Positions 36,684 to 42,406 of a DNA stretch of 48,346 nt are shown here, one piece after another; position 1 is the stretch's first letter; each line of letters starts with the position of its first letter. The position numbers and the translations under genes are program-made. The notes under the pieces are model-generated. The model did not search any database. It worked only from the letters and a program-made list of their open reading frames with translations, and had not been told where the DNA came from. The DNA is from Phycisphaerales bacterium (GTDB taxonomy: Bacteria; Planctomycetota; Phycisphaerae; SM23-33). The DNA is taken from contig DNAS01000102.1 in NCBI GenBank assembly GCA_003485185.1, positions 1-48,346 on the forward strand. Reading direction: 5' to 3'.

Positions 36684-37049
36684 CTATTCGGTGGTTTCGT
36701 TCTGGCTCTGGTATGTCCTGGGCAGGTTCGGCATTTCCGCCTTGTAGCGGTCCAGGAGCCTCCGCAGCTTCATCCGGCCCTCCGGGTCGCGCAGGCGGCT
36801 CCGCTCGGCCGGGTCCGCCACGACCTGGTTCATGACCAGTTCGTCCGCCTGGCCCGGCGTCATGTTCCGCTCGAAGACCAGCTTGGCCTTCGCCTGCATG
36901 CCCCGTTCCGCTATCTCTCGCAGGTGCTGCGTCAGCGTCCCCTGCTCCAGATGCGCCAGCAAGGCCGCCGGGTGCTGCCTCTCCAGGTGGGCCAGCCTTG
37001 CCTGGAAGTACCGGTGGTCCTCCACCGCGATCTCGTCCGTCGTGTCCAT
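36684..37049 (-). CDS. Small helical protein preceding the methylase-helicase (weakly TnpV-like)
   Basis: A 121-residue protein with an even charge pattern and predicted long helices, beginning MDTTDEIAVEDHRYFQARLAHLE after a GAGGATGAGG ribosome site. The segment HPAALLAHLEQGTLTQHLREIAERGMQAKAKLV recalls the small TnpV-like proteins of conjugative elements, but the likeness is faint. Its codon composition is protein-like, whereas the methylase-helicase frame over the same bases reads as a glycine/proline/arginine-rich shadow. The stop at 36684 lies inside the presumed N-terminal region of the helicase, so translation of the two is probably coupled. The function is unknown. Confidence 0.6.
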   Translation of the reverse strand: MDTTDEIAVEDHRYFQARLAHLERQHPAALLAHLEQGTLTQHLREIAERGMQAKAKLVFERNMTPGQADELVMNQVVADPAERSRLRDPEGRMKLRRLLDRYKAEMPNLPRTYQSQNETTE

Positions 37050-37382
37050 GATTCGCCTCATCCTCGATGACAACTGCCGTGCTACAACGTTCGGCCCTGG
37101 CTGGCAATTCGGCGGCGTCCCAATCAAACGATAATTGGTGTCGATTCGATGCCTTGGGACCGCTCAACCTCATGGGACAACCAGGAAGAAATGCTTCAAT
37201 CCCTGTTATGGTCGGCTTTCCCCCGACGTGCCTTAATGGGCTGCGGCCAAAAGCCGTCGTTCGGCCCCGTTCCGACGACGCGGCCGCGGCCAGCTTGCCC
37301 CTTTCCGCCCCGGCTTCTACGTGGAACAGCACAGATGACGCCATGCTTGACTAAGATCCGAAATCGCGCTACCTTCGCCTTG

Positions 37383-37401
37383 AGTAGAACGACGTTCTAC
37401 T
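37383..37401. repeat. Perfect palindrome, possible operator
   Basis: AGTAGAAC-GAC-GTTCTACT is an 8-bp perfect inverted repeat with a three-base centre. It lies about 335 bases upstream of the small helical protein gene on the minus strand and 125 bases before the group II domain V. It could bind a dimeric repressor or be a short hairpin; nothing else decides it. Confidence 0.35.
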
Positions 37402-37525
37402 TCCGCCAGGGACGCGAACGCGTATCGCCTGGCATCATCAATGCGAACTCTGACGCTCGCAAAGTCGGCCTCACCAGCCGATCAAGAGCGACGGACTCAT
37501 CATCCGTCATTGTCAGAGGCACGTA

Positions 37526-37559
37526 GAGCCGGATGCGTCGAGAGGCGCTCGTCCGGTTC
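37526..37559 (+). ncRNA. Group II intron domain V (orphan fragment)
   Basis: These 34 bases, exactly the length of domain V, fold as in bacterial group II introns: an 8-bp lower stem (GAGCCGGA with TCCGGTTC) containing the AGC triad, a T-G wobble, a two-base bulge TC, a 5-bp upper stem (GCGTC with GGCGC) and a GAGA tetraloop. A domain VI-like start follows (GAGGGAGGCTTCC) but does not form the usual complete stem. No reverse transcriptase is encoded upstream, so this is the tail of a truncated intron. Confidence 0.75.
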
Positions 37560-37690
37560 GAGGGAGGCTTCCGCAAGTAAAGTCTTTCGCACCAACGAAC
37601 GATCAATCTGCGGTCTCTATCCCATAATGGTTCTTCTCTTCCAGCAGGTTTCACCGCAAAGGTTTTTGGAGTTTGGGCGACCGGGACAGA

Positions 37691-38533
37691 CTGCCCGCAT
37701 GGGCAGCCGTGGTTCTCAAATGGGTGATGCTCGCCGGTGGCGAGATAATCCCTCCAGGGGGTCCGGGCCTCTTTCGCAAGAAAGGCCCGCTCAACCTTGG
37801 CCGTCGTGGGGAGCTTGGCAGCGGTGACGCTGGCAACCGGGCGATGACAACGCTCGGCGTTCGGCCGAAAAAGCCGACGGTGAATAGCTCAACCATGAGA
37901 GGGGCGAAAGCCCTTGGCGGTAAGCGTAGACGGAGACGATGCCGAACCGCGTTAGAAAGACCTTCGTCGATGGGTAAGGGGACGCTTCTAGGTTCTATCC
38001 CCCGAAATCGCACAGGCTTGGCAGGGGCCTGTGCGGAAACTATGCCACTGCGGGAGCGGTGGACATACGGCGATTGGTCAAGCGACGTGACCGGCTACGC
38101 GGAGAGACCCACTAACCGTGGAAGGACTGGGGCTGCCGGGGTGATGCCCGGTGCTTGCCTGGTCAGGCAAGTGCTTCAAACGCCTCAGTCTGGGAGAGTG
38201 CTGCAAGTAGGAGTTCGCCTTTGGGCGAAGCGGTGTTCGCGGCAAGGCAGTCGCGGCCCGCTGGCTGTGCTACAGGTGGTGCTGGGCACATGAAGCCGGA
38301 CGAAAGCAGTGACGTGCGACTTCGCATTGATGGTGCGGCCAGCGGCGGGCCTCGTCAATCGTGACGAGTGCCCGCCGGTGGTTTCCCGGAAGGGACTGAT
38401 GCTGCGGTCAGAGCGGACGGCTTGGGGACAAGCCGCCCGCTCTGGCTGTGTCTTGGGAGCGGACGCTATTCGTGTAACTGCGTCCGCAACCGCTATGAAT
38501 TGGCGTGCTGCCATAGATGGAATCTAGCAGCAC
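37691..38533 (+). ncRNA. Long, densely structured RNA of uncertain family
   Basis: About 840 bases with no credible coding frame but a near-continuous series of stable hairpins. Examples: 37691-37706 (6 bp); 37764-37789 (10 bp, GCAA loop, two-base bulge); 37900-37915 (6 bp, GAAA loop); 38009-38035 (9 bp); 38041-38067 (7 bp with GGGA loop, extended by TATG/CATA); 38154-38171 (7 bp); 38214-38229 (6 bp); 38343-38377 (14 bp, one bulge); 38409-38444 (8+7 bp, GGGA loop); 38459-38487 (8 bp); 38505-38533 (7 bp). At least four stems are closed by GNRA loops when read on the plus strand, which fixes the strand. The left third reminds me of HEARO/omega RNA of IscB elements, from memory only. A group II intron 5' region or another ornate large RNA are alternatives. 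Ends are approximate. Confidence 0.6.
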
Positions 38534-38571
38534 ACGTTCAGCCAGAGGTTGTGCTGAAGGTTCTTGCACAG

Positions 38572-38652
38572 GGTTCTTGTGAAGGTTCATGGGTTCTTCG
38601 TTCATCGGCGACGGTGAAGACAGGAGGTTCTTGCTACGGTTCTTGTGAAGGT
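38572..38652 (+). repeat. Direct repeats GGTTCTTGTGAAGGT and variants
   Basis: GGTTCTTGTGAAGGT occurs exactly at 38572-38586 and 38638-38652. Shorter copies of GGTTCTT lie at 38559, 38592 and 38626, giving five in under 100 bases, all in one orientation. The cluster lies between the structured RNA and the unknown ORF and could be a leader element or a protein-binding array. Confidence 0.6.
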
Positions 38653-38673
38653 GTGATGCGACGACGGGCTTTT

Positions 38674-38699
38674 GAGAATTGTGCCCTTGAACAATTCTC
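38674..38699 (+). terminator. Hairpin before the unknown ORF, terminator- or attenuator-like
   Basis: A perfect 9-bp stem (GAGAATTGT with ACAATTCTC, eight-base loop) is followed by GCCATTTTAC. It is 28 bases upstream of the ORF start at 38727. The short T run makes it a weak terminator; it could equally mark the 3' end of the structured RNA or hold back translation of the ORF. Confidence 0.45.
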
Positions 38700-38726
38700 G
38701 CCATTTTACAACCGATGGAGGGGTGT

Positions 38727-39503
38727 ATGATCTACCGGCACATTGCCACGTCCGAAAGAGCGTTCGTTCAGCAACTGGCCGTCGCCTACGTGAATCATGG
38801 CTACTGGTACTACGTGACGGGAACGATCCCGCCGCACAAGGATGCGATCAAAGTCGATGACAAGCTCCTGGCCCGCTACGATGTGGCCATCAGCAAGTGG
38901 GCGAAGGCCCGCCGCAAGCGGCAGGGCCTCGCCAATGTCCAGTACCTGCGGCACGGGCATTTCTTCGTGCTGATCGCGACCCGTGGGCTGCACCCGTTCT
39001 TCGAGCAAGAGGGGGACAACGTGAAGGACGTTCGCCGGGAACCCATCCGCTTCGCGGGCTACAGCATCGGCTACCGCATGGGAGTGGATCGGAAGTGGCA
39101 TCCCTCGGTGCGAATCCATCCTGTCGAGTACAACGGACTCAAGAGCTTCTACCTGGACCTGGCGACACGCTCTTCGATTGAACACCTGCTCCGGGAGTTC
39201 CGGCGAATCCCGTTCGAGCCATACGCCGCCGTCCGGCGGCAGTTACTCAACGTCTTGCGGGCAGTGAACCGGGCGCGGAAAGCGGCTGGCTTTGAGTTGC
39301 TCCCCGTCTCGGCACTGCGACTGCGCCGCCGGGCCGTGAAGGCATTTGACCAAGGGGAGGAAGATACCCTGCAACGGGCAGCATTGGCGTCAGGCATCGG
39401 CCTCTCGGATTCGGGCTGCAAGCTCAGCCTACGAGCGCTCGCAGTCGGAATACCCCAAGAAGATGGCGCGACGCCTCGCGGACTGCCTAGATGTAGTGCT
39501 TGA
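38727..39503 (+). CDS. Protein of unknown function encoded after the structured RNA
   Basis: A 258-residue protein with a very good ribosome site (GGAGGGG) before ATG 38727. It is rich in aromatic and basic residues: AVAYVNHGYWYYVTGTIPP, then AISKWAKARRKRQG, then YLRHGHFFVLIATRGLHPFF and IRFAGYSIGYRMGVDRKWHPSVRI. The C-terminal part includes LRAVNRARKAAGFELLPVSALRLRRRAVKAF. The last 40 or so residues change in character and overlap the end of the Argonaute gene (39487), so the natural end may be near 39350. No reverse transcriptase, HNH, RuvC or transposase motif is visible. The basic, aromatic make-up and the adjacent structured RNA suggest RNA or DNA binding, which is inference. Confidence 0.65.
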   Translation: MIYRHIATSERAFVQQLAVAYVNHGYWYYVTGTIPPHKDAIKVDDKLLARYDVAISKWAKARRKRQGLANVQYLRHGHFFVLIATRGLHPFFEQEGDNVKDVRREPIRFAGYSIGYRMGVDRKWHPSVRIHPVEYNGLKSFYLDLATRSSIEHLLREFRRIPFEPYAAVRRQLLNVLRAVNRARKAAGFELLPVSALRLRRRAVKAFDQGEEDTLQRAALASGIGLSDSGCKLSLRALAVGIPQEDGATPRGLPRCSA

Positions 39504-40995
39504 AGGGCAGCGGCGGAGTGCCCTTCGTCGGTCCTGCCGTCAGAATCTCCCCGACGGCATTGGCGAACTTCAGGGTCACGGGCAAGCCGTCGGCATAGAT
39601 GCAGGCATTGTAGTTCAGCTTCGTGAGTGCCAGTATATCGGAAAGGACCGTATGAATGTCAGCGTTACCCCGAGAGATGCCGATGTGCAATGGATTCGGC
39701 ACCTCAAGCCCCGGATAGGTGCGCAGGCGGGGCACAAAACCCCTCGTCCAAAGGTAAGCGCTACGTTCTGTTCCAATCCATGCCATGCCGCGCAACACCG
39801 GGATCGTGCTGGTGCTGAAGAGCTTCAGTCGTTCGCCTTCACCAATGGTAACTCCCACCACAGCGGTTGACTTGTCGGCAGCGTCCACAAAGCCCTGCCA
39901 TTCCTCGTCGCCGAACCTCACCCTGCCGTGAAGGAACATCTCCTTCGGCGGTTCGCTGAAGCGATCCATATATGACTTGAGAGCGACTTCGATCAACTCC
40001 CTGGCGGCACGGCGGGTCAAATGGAAATCGCCCCGTACCGGGTTGTACCACGGCCCCACTGCGCCTTTGAAGACAACTCCGTCGCCCGAATCTAGAAACA
40101 TCTGGGCAGCGCAACACGCATTGCGTGTGTCTTTGCCACGCTGATCCTGCTTGAATACAAGACCGACGTAGCACACTCCGGGGCGGATGCCGTTCAATTT
40201 CCATGGCCGTCCGCCCGACTTGTAGAACGCGGCAGTCGAGAGATTCCAGGCGATCTGTGACTGCATCTTCGCCAAGGAGTCCTTGTCGCGGTCACTCCAT
40301 GTGGAGGGAGCGGAAATGGTTTTGTGCTGGATAATCTGCGTCAGCACTTGATCGTGCAGCAGCCGGGATTTCAACTGGTTATGGAAGTGGGGTTCAAACT
40401 GGTATGGCTCGGACGCCTCATTCATCTCCGCAAACATGAACGGTGCTGCATGTGCCTTGGCGGCCTGCTCTGGTGGCACGATCAAGTTGCTGTTGATTCT
40501 GACCGAAGCCTGCACGGACGATCGGGGGCGGCAGTATTGCCGCACGCGGTCAGGAATGACCACAAACCACAGGTCAGCCTTGGCATCTTCGTCCCTGTTG
40601 GATCGGATGATCCGTTCAGCATAAAGATCCACCGCACGGTACACCCGCTGATGGCGGTCGCTCTGGTAGATCGCTGCGTCAATGTCCCTGTCTTCCACCA
40701 CCAGTTCGAACACAGGCGCGACGTTCCACGGGATTTGGAAGACGGCTTCGAAACCGGCGAATGGCGGCCGGGAAGTAACGGGAGGATTACAGGCAACCGG
40801 ACGAAGCAATCGCGGCACCCAACTCTTGTATGCTGCGATGCCTTCACGTGTGCCGATGATTCCCGCGCGAATGCCGTATGGTTTGGCCTCGTCGAGCGGG
40901 CCAAACAACGTGAGGCCATCACGCGGATCCTCAACGGCTTGGCCGTAGCGAAACATCAATGTTGGTTCAGGAATACGGATAAGTTGTCGCATCAT
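39487..40995 (-). CDS. Short prokaryotic Argonaute (MID-PIWI), SPARTA type
   Basis: A 502-residue short Argonaute with MID and PIWI domains and no PAZ. DLWFVVIPDRVRQYCRP (141-157) belongs to the MID domain; FHNQLKSRLLHDQVLTQII (204-222) is the family's guide 5'-end-binding region. NLSTAAFYKSGGRPWKLNGIRPGVCYVGL (251-279) is the characteristic start of PIWI. The DEDX catalytic tetrad of long slicing Argonautes is not apparent, as expected for short ones. The start overlaps the stop of the TIR-APAZ gene (ATGA). Known short Argonaute/TIR-APAZ pairs bind guide RNA, recognise invading DNA such as plasmids and then activate the TIR NADase. This pair should do the same. Confidence 0.93.
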   Translation of the reverse strand: MMRQLIRIPEPTLMFRYGQAVEDPRDGLTLFGPLDEAKPYGIRAGIIGTREGIAAYKSWVPRLLRPVACNPPVTSRPPFAGFEAVFQIPWNVAPVFELVVEDRDIDAAIYQSDRHQRVYRAVDLYAERIIRSNRDEDAKADLWFVVIPDRVRQYCRPRSSVQASVRINSNLIVPPEQAAKAHAAPFMFAEMNEASEPYQFEPHFHNQLKSRLLHDQVLTQIIQHKTISAPSTWSDRDKDSLAKMQSQIAWNLSTAAFYKSGGRPWKLNGIRPGVCYVGLVFKQDQRGKDTRNACCAAQMFLDSGDGVVFKGAVGPWYNPVRGDFHLTRRAARELIEVALKSYMDRFSEPPKEMFLHGRVRFGDEEWQGFVDAADKSTAVVGVTIGEGERLKLFSTSTIPVLRGMAWIGTERSAYLWTRGFVPRLRTYPGLEVPNPLHIGISRGNADIHTVLSDILALTKLNYNACIYADGLPVTLKFANAVGEILTAGPTKGTPPLPFKHYI

Positions 40996-42395
40996 TCTTC
41001 CCCCGCGCGTCCGCTGTCGAGGTCATCCTCGTCCTCAGCGTCGTCCATCTCAGTTGGGTCCATCTCCCGCTCGTCGGCGTCGGTAGGCGCTGCTGTGTGA
41101 TCGCCCGCAAGCCTGACGGGGCTGGCGAACGTCAGCGGCCGGGGCGAAACCTCTATCACGTCACCGCCGCAGTCGATGGCTATTCGGTCGGACTTCTCAG
41201 CCAGCCATGTCATCATCGCCAGCATCCGGTCGCGCCAATCATCATTCCACCAATTCTTACATTGGCTGCGGCGAGCGCTATGTTGACGCTCGCGGCTGTC
41301 CCACAAGTGTTGTCCGTCTTCGGAAAAGACGACGTGGTTGGTGATGAGATAGGCCCACACAGGAAAGAACTGGGCTCGCCCTTGCACCGCGAAATGCCAG
41401 AACCGCACCCAACTCGGCCCATTGGCACGCTGCATCGTCTTATAGCCGATGATCCCGCGCCACGCGGACTTCCCGTCGATGCCAGCAAACGTGATCTTGT
41501 CGTCCGACACCTGGTTCTGCCGCAATGCGCCGCAGAAGCGATGATTAGACAGTTGATAGACCGACATCTCCCGCAGCCGCATCATCCTTACCCAATTGTC
41601 TACCAGCAGATAGGAAACGATCTTCTTCGCTTCGCTCCGGGGGATGTATCGTTCGTCCAGCAACCCCTCGATCACATCCTTCGTCGCAAAGGCGATAGTA
41701 CGACGAATCGTCAATGCGGGGGCCATGTGGGCAGCGTCCGCAAACGATATCCGCCATCCGCCTTGTTCCACCGTCGGGTACGGCAAGGCGATGTCGCTGG
41801 ATGCGCCAGAGCCTTCGGTTGTCTTGCCCTCATGGCAGAAGAGCTTAGTGGGCATGTGAGTTATTGCGAACCAATTGGACAGGCAATCCTCCGGTGTGTT
41901 GACGACCCCGGCATCCGCGTTGAACTGCGTCCGCCACCACGTCGTTACGGCATCTGGGCTGAATCTCGTGTCCTTTTGAACCGCGTCTTGTTCGAGTTTC
42001 AGTAGAAGCTGCTGGAATCCCTCTGCCCAACTCTTCTCAAAGGAGATGGCGTTCAACTGGTGGAGGTTGATGTTGATGTCGGCGTGTGGAAGGTCGTCGA
42101 TCTTCAGCGGGATCACGAAATCCCGAAAATGCTGCACCTTGGCCACGGTCTGCGCGAGGGACAGTTCCTTGAGCGCCCCCGGCTTGGTGTTCGATGTTCG
42201 GCTTAGCGCGTAGAGAACCTTGACCGCACGATTGCGAATCGCGTCCTCAATGTCGGCCCAGAAGTTCTCGCCCCCCAGCAGGCGCTTGAGGTCGAGCCAC
42301 ACGGGATACCCCTCTCTCGCAAGGCGCAGTGTGAGCCAACGACAGAAGTCGTTGTCTTCGGGATTAGCGTGGCTGACAAAGACAATATCCCGCAT
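40992..42395 (-). CDS. TIR-APAZ effector of a SPARTA system
   Basis: A 467-residue protein. The N-terminal TIR domain (about 1-140) opens with DIVFVSHANPEDNDFCRWLTLRL and YPVWLDLKRLLGGENFWADIEDAI; Glu50 of WADIEDAI is the likely NADase glutamate. Residues about 150-440 form the APAZ region, which replaces the N-PAZ lobe and binds the short Argonaute; it ends in an acidic tail (TDADEREMDPTEMDDAEDEDD). It is translationally coupled to the Argonaute gene. In studied SPARTA systems guide/target binding makes the TIR domains oligomerise and deplete NAD, killing the cell. The start is only 11 bases after the stop of the DUF499 ATPase gene, so it appears to be part of a larger operon. Confidence 0.92.
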   Translation of the reverse strand: MRDIVFVSHANPEDNDFCRWLTLRLAREGYPVWLDLKRLLGGENFWADIEDAIRNRAVKVLYALSRTSNTKPGALKELSLAQTVAKVQHFRDFVIPLKIDDLPHADININLHQLNAISFEKSWAEGFQQLLLKLEQDAVQKDTRFSPDAVTTWWRTQFNADAGVVNTPEDCLSNWFAITHMPTKLFCHEGKTTEGSGASSDIALPYPTVEQGGWRISFADAAHMAPALTIRRTIAFATKDVIEGLLDERYIPRSEAKKIVSYLLVDNWVRMMRLREMSVYQLSNHRFCGALRQNQVSDDKITFAGIDGKSAWRGIIGYKTMQRANGPSWVRFWHFAVQGRAQFFPVWAYLITNHVVFSEDGQHLWDSRERQHSARRSQCKNWWNDDWRDRMLAMMTWLAEKSDRIAIDCGGDVIEVSPRPLTFASPVRLAGDHTAAPTDADEREMDPTEMDDAEDEDDLDSGRAGEE

Positions 42396-42406
42396 GTTGC
42401 GTCCAC

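Noticed and set aside
36634..37344. N-terminal extension of the methylase-helicase to 1913 residues
   Set aside because: Most of the extension is a Gly/Pro/Arg-rich shadow of the 121-residue gene; only the last 20 or so residues look real, which is reported as a start-site problem instead.
37397..37654. 85-residue minus-strand frame in the gene-poor region
   Set aside because: It crosses the domain V sequence and has no ribosome site or recognisable motif; treated as chance.
38559..38652. Repeat cluster considered as a CRISPR array
   Set aside because: Repeat units are short, unevenly spaced and vary in length; there are no regular spacers and no cas genes.
37526..38700. Complete group II intron with the large RNA as its body
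   Set aside because: Domain V lies upstream of the structured region instead of after it, no reverse transcriptase is encoded, and no second domain V is found up to 39490.
39346..39486. Possible remnant reading SAYERSQSEYPKKMARRLADCLD in another plus-strand frame
   Set aside because: Too short and without start or family match; it may be debris between the unknown ORF and the Argonaute gene.
39487..40995. Long slicing Argonaute
   Set aside because: The length of about 500 residues, lack of N and PAZ domains, lack of a visible catalytic tetrad and the TIR-APAZ partner all indicate the short type.
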